Shown piece after piece: positions 1 to 8,645 of a stretch of 64,000 bases of DNA; the first letter of the stretch is position 1; the number at the start of each line of letters is the position of its first letter. Source of the stretch: Shimazuella soli (GTDB taxonomy: Bacteria; Bacillota; Bacilli; Thermoactinomycetales; Thermoactinomycetaceae); assembly GCF_022511585.1 (NCBI RefSeq), contig NZ_JAKWBN010000002.1:434001-498000 (forward strand). The letters are read 5' to 3'. The position numbers and the translations under genes are program-made. The notes beneath the pieces are model-generated. The model was not told where the DNA came from and made no database searches. It saw only the letters and a program-made list of their open reading frames with translations.

Positions 1-932
1 TTCGAGTAATTTTATGCAACTATTTAAAAAAACGCGGCATACAAACAACGCCAGAAAACATTTTAATTGTTTCCGGCGCACTTCAAGCATTGCAATTAAT
101 TGCGATGGGACTGTTAGAAGCAGGATCGATCGTCTTCCAAGAATCACCTTCTTATTTAAACTCGGTGCACCCCTTTCAATCTGCTGGCATGCAGATAATC
201 TCCGTTTCACTGGAAGAGAAGCTAAAAGATAAACTGCGGACGCTCAAACGAAAAAGGCAATCTTTGTTTTACTGTGTCCCAACCTTACATAATCCGACTG
301 GACATAATTGGTCATGGAAAGAAAAGCAAAATCTATATCAAGCGTGCAAAGAGCTGCAAATTCCAATTATCGAAGATGATGTATATCACGAACTCTTATT
401 TGATACCCCGACACCTGCCATTAAATCATTTGATACAACTGGGCAAGTGCTTTATATCGGCAGTGTATCCAAAACTCTAAGCCCTGGACTAAGGATTGGC
501 TGGGTTGTCGCGCCTTCACCTGTAATTTCACGGTTGGCTGATATAAAAATGCAAACCGATTATGGTTCAAGTGCTATTTCCCAAGAAATCGTCGCACACT
601 GGATATCATCGGGTTTATATGAAAACCACCTGATAAATCTTCGGGGAAAATTAAAAGAAAGAGCTTTATTTGTAGAAAAAATATTAGAAGAGCAATTCCG
701 AAATATCACAACATGGGAAAAATCAGAGGGGGGGTTCTACATATGGCTTCGATTTCATGAGCCAGTTGTCAATAAAGCATTATTTTTAAATTTGTTAAAC
801 AAAAATGTATTGATTAATCCAGGTTATATTTATGACTCAAGCGATTTACATTCCCTCCGCCTTTCCTATGCCTATGCTTCATTGGGAGATTTAAAGAGAG
901 GATTGGGTATTTTAAGGGAACTATGTCAGTAG
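1..932 (+). CDS. MocR-type PLP-dependent aminotransferase/regulator, C-terminal part (5' end outside window)
   Basis: The reading frame is open from base 3 to the stop at 932, so the window opens inside the gene. What is visible is a fold-type I aminotransferase domain: the HNPTGH block (NPTG codons from 291), the IIEDDVYHELLF strand, and the PLP-binding SVSKTLSPGLRIGW motif with its lysine codon at 474-476. This arrangement fits the aminotransferase half of MocR/GntR regulators (PdxR, GabR) or a stand-alone 2-aminoadipate-type transaminase. The N-terminal winged helix that would decide between them lies off the window. A perfect 9-bp hairpin with a T tract follows directly. Confidence 0.85.
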   Translation, partial: RVILCNYLKKRGIQTTPENILIVSGALQALQLIAMGLLEAGSIVFQESPSYLNSVHPFQSAGMQIISVSLEEKLKDKLRTLKRKRQSLFYCVPTLHNPTGHNWSWKEKQNLYQACKELQIPIIEDDVYHELLFDTPTPAIKSFDTTGQVLYIGSVSKTLSPGLRIGWVVAPSPVISRLADIKMQTDYGSSAISQEIVAHWISSGLYENHLINLRGKLKERALFVEKILEEQFRNITTWEKSEGGFYIWLRFHEPVVNKALFLNLLNKNVLINPGYIYDSSDLHSLRLSYAYASLGDLKRGLGILRELCQ

Positions 933-956
933 GAAGACATAGTTCATCGTTTTTTT
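919..956 (+). terminator. Intrinsic terminator of the MocR-type gene
   Basis: AACTATGTC (919-927) pairs perfectly with GACATAGTT (936-944), followed by a run of seven T. The left arm overlaps the last codons of the gene. Confidence 0.85.
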
Positions 957-999
957 GTTTTGGATAGGATATCTGGCATCTGGATAAATAGATTCCCGC

Positions 1000-1749
1000 T
1001 CAACGAAAACCTCCGGAAGCGGTGATTCTTTCTCCTGTTAGCCAAGCAGAATCATCCGAGGCTAAGAATACAACCACAGGGGCGATGTCTTGTGGTTTTC
1101 CGAATCGACCAAGTGGAGTAACTTTGGCTAATGCTTTTTCTCGATCACTGCCGACAATACCAAGATTCTGAGTTCCTTCTGTATCTGTTCCTCCTGGTGC
1201 AACTGCATTGACTCGAATGTTTCGAGCTCCAAGCTCTTTTGATAGTGCTACTGTGAGTGAATCTACAGCTCCTTTGCTAGCTGAATAAATGCTAGAGTTT
1301 ATGACGGGATTCTTACTTGCAGTTGAACTGATATTGATAATACTGCCGCCATTTGCTGGGAAATATTTTAAAGCTTCTTGAATCATAAGGATAGATCCAA
1401 GAACATTTGTGTTGAATGACAAGTGGAACTCTTCCTCTGAGACATTTTCAATCGATTCAAATTTATATATTCCAGCATTGTTCACAAGTACATCGATTGA
1501 ACCAAAAACTTTGCTCGCTTCTTCAAACATCCTTTTAACGTCCGCTGAATTCGCTACGTTTCCTTGAACACTGATCGCTTGGCCTTCATTTTCAATTATA
1601 TCTGCTACCACACGATCAGCACCCTCCTTACTAGAGGAATAGTTTACGACAACTGCTGCTCCCGCTGCTGCCAATTCTTTTGCGATCTGTGCTCCAATTC
1701 CTTTTGATGCCCCAGTTACGATGGCTGTTTTACCAGATAGTTTGCTCAT
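1000..1749 (-). CDS. SDR-family oxidoreductase (3-oxoacyl-ACP reductase-like)
   Basis: This 249-residue protein has the classical short-chain dehydrogenase layout: cofactor loop TGASKGIG (residues 12-19), NNAG at 90-93, catalytic Ser142, Tyr155 and Lys159 in YSASK, and a C-terminal ASGGFR segment. Such enzymes reduce or oxidise carbonyl/hydroxyl groups with NAD(P)H in the cytoplasm; the substrate cannot be read from the sequence. The site AGAGGAATTC precedes the ATG. It lies 118 bp downstream of, and in the same direction as, an AraC regulator that could control it. Confidence 0.9.
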   Translation of the reverse strand: MSKLSGKTAIVTGASKGIGAQIAKELAAAGAAVVVNYSSSKEGADRVVADIIENEGQAISVQGNVANSADVKRMFEEASKVFGSIDVLVNNAGIYKFESIENVSEEEFHLSFNTNVLGSILMIQEALKYFPANGGSIINISSTASKNPVINSSIYSASKGAVDSLTVALSKELGARNIRVNAVAPGGTDTEGTQNLGIVGSDREKALAKVTPLGRFGKPQDIAPVVVFLASDDSAWLTGERITASGGFR

Positions 1750-1867
1750 ATGAATTCCTCTTTTCTTGAAGTGATCATGGAATAGTTACATGGTGATAAT
1801 GGTATTGATTTTTTCTTAAGGGTAGAACCATTATAGCCTTATATCGTTGTTTCTTTTTTATCTAATT

Positions 1868-2755
1868 TTATAGAAATCCACTTTTTTTCTGCTTTTTATA
1901 TGAAAATGGTGTCATCTTCATTGACTTTCGAAATTTATCAATAAAATAGCTCGTACTAGCAAATCCCACTTGATAAGCAACATCTGTAACCGTCAAATCT
2001 GATTGCAGGAGTAGAACGAGGCTTTTTTGGATTCGATAATCGGTTATGTAATTCATTGGTGTTTGCTTTAACATGCGTTTAGAATACCGGCAACATTCAG
2101 ATCGGCTCAATTGACCAGCTTGTGCGATGTCGTCTAGCATCACTTTCTCAGCATAATGAGAATGTATCCAATTTAACATTTGCTTCATGCGCTGGTTCCT
2201 TAACATTTCTGTCTGCTTGTATTCTAATGGAAAGCCGTTAACAATCAAGTTTTGCCATATTAACGCAAGTTGTACGGTAATATCGATTTCATAGAATGGT
2301 GTTTTTTGTTGGATCAGATGATTGATTTCTTTTATGGCTTCTAAAATATTTCTGGTCCAACGCTCTTTTTCATCTAAAAATACGTAAGGTAAATTTGTAG
2401 CTCGGATATAGGGATTTACATAAGTAGCGTAGAGTTCTTGTGATAAAACGAAATGTGGAGCGACGTTTAGACAAATATATTTGCAACCAGAATGGTTTTT
2501 ATCTTCTGCAAAGTGAAGACAGCCACTATTGATAAATAGCCCCTCTCCTTCGCGTAGTACTTGCTTTTCTTCATTTATGTGAAAACATGCTTCCCCTTTT
2601 ACAATCAAAACAAATTGAATTTCGTCATGCCAGTGAAGTGGTATATATCCATTAACATTTTGATGAATGGTAGTTTCATAACATGCGATTGGTAACTTAA
2701 CCGTTCGATGCTCTGTTAGTTCCTTAAGTGTCTGGTCCACCATAAAATCTTTCAT
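1868..2755 (-). CDS. AraC-family transcriptional regulator with N-terminal cupin
   Basis: This 295-residue protein has a cupin-like N-terminus (about residues 35-110, with HWHDEIQFVLIVKG) and a C-terminal double HTH of AraC type (about 190-290, including the VAYQVGFASTSYFIDKFRK signature). Members bind a small ligand with the cupin and activate or repress nearby promoters. The start is the ATG at 2755, preceded by GAGGGG about 11 nt upstream; an internal ATG four codons later is possible. The SDR gene lies downstream on the same strand and the EamA exporter is divergent, both plausible targets. Confidence 0.9.
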   Translation of the reverse strand: MKDFMVDQTLKELTEHRTVKLPIACYETTIHQNVNGYIPLHWHDEIQFVLIVKGEACFHINEEKQVLREGEGLFINSGCLHFAEDKNHSGCKYICLNVAPHFVLSQELYATYVNPYIRATNLPYVFLDEKERWTRNILEAIKEINHLIQQKTPFYEIDITVQLALIWQNLIVNGFPLEYKQTEMLRNQRMKQMLNWIHSHYAEKVMLDDIAQAGQLSRSECCRYSKRMLKQTPMNYITDYRIQKSLVLLLQSDLTVTDVAYQVGFASTSYFIDKFRKSMKMTPFSYKKQKKSGFL

Positions 2756-2878
2756 TTGTGCATCAGCCCCTCAATATCATTATACTTTTTTGTTGGATTT
2801 AAGTATTTTTTTATTTATATATGACTTATTATTATTTTGTTATCGTTATATTTTTATAAACAGAGGTGGAAATCAACC

Positions 2879-3796
2879 ATGAGCAAGAGAAAGGGGTTAT
2901 TTTTTGTTATTACAGGAGCGACGTTTTGGGGGATTGGAGGTACAGTTTCCAAAAAGCTATTTGAACAATATGCAATCGATGTCAATTGGCTTGTAACAAC
3001 ACGTTTACTCATCGCTGGTTTATTACTATTAACCGTTCAACTCATAGGAAAAGATCGTTCTCAAGTATTTGGTGTCTGGAAGAACAAAAAAACCGCTATT
3101 CCATTGATAATCTTTGGATTAGTCGGTATGCTGGCTGTTCAATACACATATATGGCAGCGATTCAACATGGGAATGCTGCTGTGGCAACGCTGTTACAAT
3201 ACTTAGCACCTGTATTCATTATTCTTTATTTGGTTTTAAGCAAACAATCTGTTTTGACAAAACGAGATATACTAACAGCCTCATTGGCATTGGCGGGCTG
3301 CTTTTTCTTGTTGACAAATGGTTCCTTCTCCAAACTATCTGTACCGACAGTTTCTATCGTTTGGGGTATTTTATCAGGACTAGCGGCAGCTTTTTATACG
3401 TTATATGCAGTTCCACTGCTCAAAAAATTTAATTCTCTCGTTATCGTAGGATGGGCTATGGTCATTGGCGGATTTGCATTAAGCTTTATTCATGCCCCTT
3501 GGCAAATGGAATTTAAGAGTCTACCATTAGAAGCTTATTTATATTTAATTTTCGTGATCCTATTTGGTACTATGTTAGCATTTTGGTTTTACATCGAGAG
3601 TTTGCAAGGTTTGTCCCCGAAGGAATCAAGTCTTTTAGGAAGCCTAGAGCCATTATCTGCTGTTTTGACAACAGTCTTTTGGCTAAAAGATTTGTTTGGT
3701 TTATTTCAATGGATCGGGACAGCTTGTATCATTGGGGTAGTGTTTATCTTAGCTTTAAATAAGGATTCTTCTGCGATGACTAGTCAAGAGAGCTAG
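2879..3796 (+). CDS. EamA/DMT-family permease
   Basis: This 305-residue integral membrane protein has about ten hydrophobic helices in two EamA repeats, typical of drug/metabolite exporters. The start used is the ATG at 2879 because AGAGGTGG lies at 2862-2869, nine bases upstream; an in-frame ATG at 2837 has no ribosome site. The second repeat carries the [20 protein letters not shown] segment common in this family. It is divergent from the AraC regulator. Substrate is unknown. Confidence 0.88.
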   Translation: MSKRKGLFFVITGATFWGIGGTVSKKLFEQYAIDVNWLVTTRLLIAGLLLLTVQLIGKDRSQVFGVWKNKKTAIPLIIFGLVGMLAVQYTYMAAIQHGNAAVATLLQYLAPVFIILYLVLSKQSVLTKRDILTASLALAGCFFLLTNGSFSKLSVPTVSIVWGILSGLAAAFYTLYAVPLLKKFNSLVIVGWAMVIGGFALSFIHAPWQMEFKSLPLEAYLYLIFVILFGTMLAFWFYIESLQGLSPKESSLLGSLEPLSAVLTTVFWLKDLFGLFQWIGTACIIGVVFILALNKDSSAMTSQES

Positions 3797-3810
3797 AAAA
3801 GGACAACATC

Positions 3811-3844
3811 AATGCGACGCGGGGACGGTTCTATATGTCGCATT
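3811..3844. repeat. REP-like palindromic element with GGGGACGGTTCT core
   Basis: AATGCGAC (3811-3818) and GTCGCATT (3837-3844) are perfect inverted repeats around the core GGGGACGGTTCT. The same core occurs in inverted orientation at 63015-63041. Short palindromes of this type are widespread in Firmicutes and are often linked to REP-associated (IS200-like) transposases; none is present in this window. Confidence 0.6.
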
Positions 3845-3911
3845 GCTAGTTTAGAAACGACCTATGGAACAAATGAATTTATCTCTGCCAAATAGATAGT
3901 AAGAATAAACG

Positions 3912-3966
3912 ATGAAACCAGTGTTCTTGGTGTATTTTACCAGTGAATATTGGTTTCATTTTTTCT
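3912..3966 (+). terminator. Terminator downstream of the EamA gene
   Basis: ATGAAACCA (3912-3920) pairs with TGGTTTCAT (3951-3959), and an inner TTGGT/ACCA stem adds to the hairpin. It is followed by a short T tract. It lies about 115 bp past the stop of the EamA gene, after the REP-like element. Confidence 0.6.
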
Positions 3967-4089
3967 GGAAACTTTCGAGATTGTATCTTGATCATAATTG
4001 AACTTTTTCTAACATAAATTAATTTGAAATTAGAGGACAGAGTTTGACAAGCAGTACAATTTTAGAAGTAATGAAAGTGGGAAAATAAG

Positions 4090-5466
4090 ATGCAAAATAC
4101 TCCGAAAGATGGCAGGATTAATCATAGTCTCTCCAAGTGGAAGATGGATGAACCAGCAGCTTACCACTCAGAAACGGTAGGAAAAAGAGGCCCTGTACTG
4201 GAACAAGACAATATTTTGCATGAGACATTGGAAACTTTTATTCATGAAAAGATATTGGAACGTCCTGTTCATGTGAAAGGCTATGGGGCTTTTGGTTACT
4301 TTGAAACGACACATTCGATGTCAGCGTATACCAAACTTTGTTTCTTACAACATCCTGGTCAACAAGTTCCCGTTGCAGTGAGATTTTCACTTGCTGTCAG
4401 TACGAAGGGCACACCCGATACTTCTCGTAATATCAGAGGATTTGCTACGAAATTCTATACGGATGAGGGTATTTTTGATTTGGTTTGCAATCATATTCCT
4501 GTATTTCTTGTACGTGATCCAATGCGTTTTCCTGAGACTATTAAAGCTTTTTCTCCTTCACCAACCAATAATTTGATTGATCCGGAACGATTTTGGAGCT
4601 TCGTAGCAAGAGCACCAGAATCTACTCATTTAGTTGTTCGGCTTTATTCCGATGCAGGTACAGTAAAAAGCTTCCGCCACATCCCGGGCCATAGTGTAAA
4701 TACATATGTTTGGAAGAATGCCCAAGGAATTCGCACCTATGTAAAATATCACTGGATTCCTGCTGCGGGCATAAAGTATATAGACAGTAAAGAAGCAGCT
4801 TATTGGAATGGAAAGAACCCAGATATCGCTGGGGAGGACTTATATAGAGTGATAGAAAAAGGAAAAACGGTAGCATATACACTTTATGTACAGCTCATGA
4901 ACCCTGAGGATGAAACAGTACTGCCTTATGATCCCCTCGATGATACAAAGGTTTGGGATGAACAGCAATATCCGCTGATCCCTGTGGGGAAAATGGTGTT
5001 GAATCGCAATCCTGATAACTATGCAGAGCAAGTAGAGAAAATAGCCTTTTCTCCGTCCAATCTGTTAGAGGGAGCAGAACTATCCGATGATAAAATGCTT
5101 CAAGGACGGGCAAATATTTACTGGGATTCTCAGCGTCGGAGATTAGGCCCAAATTTTCGTGCGATTCCTATCAACCATCAAAAAGACTGGTCACCCGCTG
5201 ACCTTGTGACGAGTGGCTGTGGGAGACATATTAAAGGTCGTCTCGTGCGCTGTGGTATACCAAAACAAGATGATTTTACACAGGCTGGTCAATACTACGA
5301 TTCACTTTCGCAGGTAGAACAAGAACATCTTGTAAAGAATCTAGCTGCGGATCTTGTTGGAGTATCTCCTGAAATACGAGACATTGTCATGCAGTATTTC
5401 TATCATGCTTCTGCCCAATTAGGAGAACGGATTACCTATCAAATGGAGTGGAAGAGAAAGAATTAG
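4090..5466 (+). CDS. Heme catalase, divergent small-subunit type
   Basis: This 458-residue protein decomposes hydrogen peroxide. Visible catalase landmarks are the distal histidine His61 in RPVHVKGYGAFGYFE, the RGFATKFYT and VRDPMRFP blocks, distal Asn134, and the proximal heme pocket Arg340/Tyr344 before RLGPNFRAIPINH. It is divergent: the usual GNNTP block reads CNHIP here (Cys133, Asn134, His135), and the FSYPDT block reads NIYWDS. The start ATG at 4090 has a weak site (AAGTGGGAAAATAAG). The gene stands alone; I saw no convincing PerR box upstream. Confidence 0.9.
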   Translation: MQNTPKDGRINHSLSKWKMDEPAAYHSETVGKRGPVLEQDNILHETLETFIHEKILERPVHVKGYGAFGYFETTHSMSAYTKLCFLQHPGQQVPVAVRFSLAVSTKGTPDTSRNIRGFATKFYTDEGIFDLVCNHIPVFLVRDPMRFPETIKAFSPSPTNNLIDPERFWSFVARAPESTHLVVRLYSDAGTVKSFRHIPGHSVNTYVWKNAQGIRTYVKYHWIPAAGIKYIDSKEAAYWNGKNPDIAGEDLYRVIEKGKTVAYTLYVQLMNPEDETVLPYDPLDDTKVWDEQQYPLIPVGKMVLNRNPDNYAEQVEKIAFSPSNLLEGAELSDDKMLQGRANIYWDSQRRRLGPNFRAIPINHQKDWSPADLVTSGCGRHIKGRLVRCGIPKQDDFTQAGQYYDSLSQVEQEHLVKNLAADLVGVSPEIRDIVMQYFYHASAQLGERITYQMEWKRKN

Positions 5467-5514
5467 TGCAATATAGGGACTGAGATCCCTATTCCATTAT
5501 AGATAAAGCATAAA

Positions 5515-5555
5515 AGAGGTTTTCTCCTATTTTTGGGAAGACCTCTGTTTTAAGT
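5515..5555 (+). terminator. Terminator of the catalase gene
   Basis: AGAGGT (5515-5520) pairs with ACCTCT (5541-5546), with extra TTTC/GAAG pairing inside, followed by GTTTTAAG. A second perfect stem, ATAGGGA/TCCCTAT (5473-5492), sits just after the stop codon and has no T tract. Confidence 0.6.
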
Positions 5556-5611
5556 AATTATATTTTTATTAATCCTCAGTATCATCATCGTGTCCTACCA
5601 TACTAATCCTT

Positions 5612-6916
5612 TTAGAAAATGTCATATATCTCATCCTCGATCGTTATTTTTAAGTCATTTTGGATTTCTAGAATCTGTTTCATACACGTTACTAACTCTT
5701 CATGTTTGTCTAAAATGTCAAAACATCTTGCTGATCTAGATAAGGCCGTCAATTGGCGATCTTTAAATCTGTGTTTTCTTGTTAGATCTACTGCCTCTTG
5801 GTAGCAAGAAAGTGCTTTTTCCCATTTCATTTGTTTGAACAGGATGTCACCTAACACAATTAATGCCCTAGCAGATCGAAAATCATCTGGTATTTCCCGG
5901 CTTATCTTAATTGCTGTATTCGTTTGTTCGTTTGCTTTTCCCCATTCTTTTTGCTTTGAGTATAAAACTCCAAGATAGATGTGAGCATCTACTTGTCTAC
6001 GTGGAAAGTCAAGTTTCTGATCCATTAGTAAAACCATTTGGAAACGTTTTTCCGCTTTATCCCATTTTTCTTGCTCTAGAAAAATACTTCCCATTACATT
6101 GATTAGATCAAGATGACGATATTGAATTTCATTTTTACCAGCGAGTCGGATTCCTGCTTTACAGACAGCAATTGCTTCTGAAAACATTCTACGTCTTCTC
6201 AGGATAATCGCACGGTACTTGTATAGACTAAGGGCCACACTTGTTCGTTCAATTTTGTCAATTGAATCCCATACTTCATTTAATAGTTGGGTTGCAAGAT
6301 CATACTGAGATAATTTTATCAAGTAAAGTATTTTGTTGCTAATCAGTGAGAATTTAATGTCAGCTAATGCTAGTGAAGCATCATAAATCTTCAATCCTTT
6401 GTTTGCATACTCGATAGCTTCTGTGAAATTATTTTGGTTAAAACTGTAAATACTTAACTGGTTGTAGGAAACTGCTAGTATATTATCAGACGGTTCTAGT
6501 TTATGTTGTTTACACATATCTAAACCACGATGAAAATATTTTCTTGCCATTTTCCAGTTTTTTGAACGTCTATAGAAAAGCCCTTTTAGATAGCAGTAGT
6601 ATGTTATTAAAGGATGAAAGTTTTCAAGCTGAATAGAGTCTAGCTGTTTACTAACCTCATCTTTTAGCTCTTGTTCTAAAAGTGTTTTCACACATTCAAA
6701 TGTAAATTGTAATTCCTCGATCTCTTCTTTTTCCTTTTCCACACGTTTTTTCAAACTTTCCTGCGTCAACCCAAGCTTTTTTAGCAAATACTCAAACGTA
6801 CCATCTCGAGTCTTTACCTCGCCTCTTTCCAGATTACTAATTGACCCAGATGAAATATGGTAATCTTCTAAATCCTTCAAGCGAAGTCCTTTTTCTTTTC
6901 TCACTTTACGAAGCAC
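5612..6916 (-). CDS. HTH-TPR transcriptional regulator (RRNPP-like), copy 1
   Basis: This 434-residue protein has an N-terminal XRE-type HTH (KGLRLKDLEDYHISSGSISN, about residues 9-28) followed by about nine tetratricopeptide-like helical pairs (residues 75-430), the architecture of peptide-sensing RRNPP regulators such as PlcR and Rap-like proteins. The GTG at 6916 is used because no ATG, GTG or TTG occurs in frame upstream before a stop near 6976, although the conserved HTH seems to begin several residues earlier, so the true start is unclear. Upstream are TATAAT and AGAGGGAG. It is divergent from two small genes and paralogous to the gene at 60030-61379, which has the same neighbours. Confidence 0.8.
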   Translation of the reverse strand: MLRKVRKEKGLRLKDLEDYHISSGSISNLERGEVKTRDGTFEYLLKKLGLTQESLKKRVEKEKEEIEELQFTFECVKTLLEQELKDEVSKQLDSIQLENFHPLITYYCYLKGLFYRRSKNWKMARKYFHRGLDMCKQHKLEPSDNILAVSYNQLSIYSFNQNNFTEAIEYANKGLKIYDASLALADIKFSLISNKILYLIKLSQYDLATQLLNEVWDSIDKIERTSVALSLYKYRAIILRRRRMFSEAIAVCKAGIRLAGKNEIQYRHLDLINVMGSIFLEQEKWDKAEKRFQMVLLMDQKLDFPRRQVDAHIYLGVLYSKQKEWGKANEQTNTAIKISREIPDDFRSARALIVLGDILFKQMKWEKALSCYQEAVDLTRKHRFKDRQLTALSRSARCFDILDKHEELVTCMKQILEIQNDLKITIEDEIYDIF

Positions 6917-7358
6917 ATACCGAACTAGTGGGTTATCTGGAAAATATGTTCCAAACCTAGCACTCCCTCTATTATACTATTTGACCAATTATGCCATAAA
7001 GTGAATTTATCCGACATAATATTTTGATTTCAATTTGTATTTTGAAATTAGGAGTACTGTTAATTTGAAATAGCGTAAATACCTTGAGACGGGATGGAAG
7101 GATGGAATTTATTTTTAAATAGGAAGTTAAATTGGGAGATAGAGGGAATAAAACAAAGTTTAAGGGGTTTTCGAAAGAAACCTCTTTTTTGTGGCTACTA
7201 TTGTTTGTTTTAATTTATACTTTGAAATTTTGGATTCTTTAATTTTATTATTCTTTCATCTATAGGAGTCAATCTGAATAAAAATGGACGATTTTAAAGG
7301 AAAAGTTAAATTCATCCAATGAGAAAAATAACAGGAACATTCAATCTATAATAAACCC
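6917..7358. other. Divergent intergenic region of module copy 1
   Basis: This 442-bp AT-rich gap separates the HTH-TPR regulator from its divergent partner genes. It holds a minus-strand TATAAT near 6970, an orphan T-tailed hairpin at 7161-7190, and several copies of a TTTGAAATT-like word. A 39-codon frame from 7095 runs through the hairpin and has no ribosome site. I found no confident gene, but the orphan terminator suggests a short plus-strand transcript. Confidence 0.4.
7161..7190 (+). terminator. Orphan intrinsic terminator in the divergent intergenic region
   Basis: AAGGGGTTT (7162-7170) pairs with AAACCTCTT (7178-7186), with one G-T wobble and a TCGAAAG loop, then a T tract. No annotated gene ends here, so it should terminate a short unannotated RNA. 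Confidence 0.65.
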
Positions 7359-7628
7359 ATGAACTTAGATTGGATGATCGAAAACAAAACTGTACCCATA
7401 GAAGTTACGAATGCCTTACAGGAAATAGCAGACAAATACAACTACACGGTTGACCTCATGCATCAGCATAAGCAGCAAATCATAGATGAGCTGAAGCAGA
7501 CAGGCAGAGGATATATAGTAAAGTTTCTATTTCCAGAAGGGTTCGATCACCATGAAAAATGGATTCACGCTTTGATTCGGATGGAAATCAGGCGGTTACA
7601 AGCGCTAGATAAGGGGAGAGTCAAATGA
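7359..7628 (+). CDS. Small conserved protein of the HTH-TPR module, copy 1 (unknown function)
   Basis: I do not recognise this 89-residue, charged, probably all-helical cytoplasmic protein. Its paralog at 61571 matches it at 51 of the first 80 residues by hand count, including EVTN, KQQI and KFLFP blocks and WIHALI-MEIRRL. It overlaps the next gene by 4 nt (ATGA), so the two are translationally coupled. A TATAAT at 7347-7352 lies only 6 nt before the ATG and no good ribosome site is present, so the mRNA may be leaderless. It is divergent from the HTH-TPR regulator, which probably controls it. Confidence 0.75.
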   Translation: MNLDWMIENKTVPIEVTNALQEIADKYNYTVDLMHQHKQQIIDELKQTGRGYIVKFLFPEGFDHHEKWIHALIRMEIRRLQALDKGRVK

Positions 7629-7936
7629 CATTACGATTGCAAGTAGAAGGTTGTCGGGAAAAGGTACGAGAGTTTGTGGATTCGCTTCACTGTCTTCCGC
7701 AATGGCGGTTTTATAGTGGTTCGAAAGTGTTACTATCAGAGAAGGCGTATCGGATTGAATACACCTTTGAAGAGAAAGCCTATCAGAAACCTTCCATTCC
7801 AACGAGAAATGTAAGTAAGCTAATGATTACAAGTGAGTCAGGTCAGAAATTTGAGTTGGTAATGCTTGATGCGGAAGTAGTTCAAATGGGAAAAGGGATG
7901 ACATATATACATGGTCGCAGTTATGATATTTTTTGA
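7625..7936 (+). CDS. Second small protein of the HTH-TPR module, copy 1 (unknown function)
   Basis: This 103-residue protein has an alpha/beta-looking N-terminal half (LRLQVEGCREKVREFVDSL) vaguely like DUF3970-type small domains, and a C-terminal part ending in LLDAEVV-like and TYIHGRSYD strands. The paralog at 61836 conserves VEGC-EKV-EFV, WRFY, SKL-ITS-G and DAEVV-MG-G-TYIHG-SYD. GGGGAGAG lies just upstream of its ATG. Function is unknown. Strict co-conservation with the preceding gene suggests the two act together. Confidence 0.75.
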   Translation: MTLRLQVEGCREKVREFVDSLHCLPQWRFYSGSKVLLSEKAYRIEYTFEEKAYQKPSIPTRNVSKLMITSESGQKFELVMLDAEVVQMGKGMTYIHGRSYDIF

Positions 7937-8068
7937 TAACGATTTATAAATAAAGTAAATCAGGAATCGTTTGCAATTGGATGGCCTTTTGGAAAGGATT
8001 TTCTATTTCATTCTTTCTGAAATATTGTTAAGGTGATATAAATTATCCTATTAGAATGGAAGATCATC

Positions 8069-8599
8069 ATGACTTATGTAGAACAGTTAGTGGAGTTGAT
8101 ACCGCCACCAGCGAAAGCGAAATCATTTGACTGGCAGAGAGTTGAGGAGAGTTTAGGTGTTATTTTGCCTGATGATTATAAAGAGTTAGTAGAAACATAT
8201 AGCGGGGGGCAGTTTGAGGATTATCTTTATTTTTTAGAACCAGATAGAGAACATTACGATATTATGAAACACGACTTGGAACGAGCGGAAGCTTATGAAA
8301 GTCTATGGGAATATGAACGAAAACCAGATGAGATCGAAGACGGCAAACATCGTTTGATTCCTTGGGCTACTACTGACAATGGAGAATACCTTTTTTGGTT
8401 AGTGCGTAAAGGAGAAGAAAGAAATCCAGATAATTGGCCTGTCATGATAAATGCAGCGAAAGAAGACGAGTGGGAATACTTTCCTATGGGATGTGTTGCA
8501 TTTTTTGTACAGGCTTTGGAAAGAAAAGTGATATCCCAAATTCTGTCATATGCATTTCCTTTAACAAAGCATAAATTTCAGCAGTTCATTGTTCAGTAA
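8069..8599 (+). CDS. SMI1/KNR4 (SUKH) family protein
   Basis: This 176-residue protein carries the SUKH signature: an N-terminal helix with LIPPPAKAKSFDWQRVEESL, then LPDDYKELVETYSGGQF, and a later IPWATTDNGEYLFWLV strand pair. SUKH domains serve widely as immunity proteins against polymorphic nuclease toxins. No toxin gene is nearby. GGAAGATCATC precedes the ATG. A 22-codon remnant of a second SUKH gene lies at 8941, suggesting a decaying immunity locus. Confidence 0.85.
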   Translation: MTYVEQLVELIPPPAKAKSFDWQRVEESLGVILPDDYKELVETYSGGQFEDYLYFLEPDREHYDIMKHDLERAEAYESLWEYERKPDEIEDGKHRLIPWATTDNGEYLFWLVRKGEERNPDNWPVMINAAKEDEWEYFPMGCVAFFVQALERKVISQILSYAFPLTKHKFQQFIVQ

Positions 8600-8645
8600 A
8601 AGTAAGTTTGGACTTTCCTTTCATTTCATGAGAAGAGGGATACAA

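Noticed and set aside
3966-4089. PerR box upstream of the catalase gene
   Set aside because: AT-rich words are present, but no convincing TTATAAT-N-ATTATAA palindrome could be aligned.
7095-7214. 39-codon frame in the divergent intergenic region of module copy 1
   Set aside because: It runs straight through a strong terminator hairpin and has no ribosome site or secretion signal.
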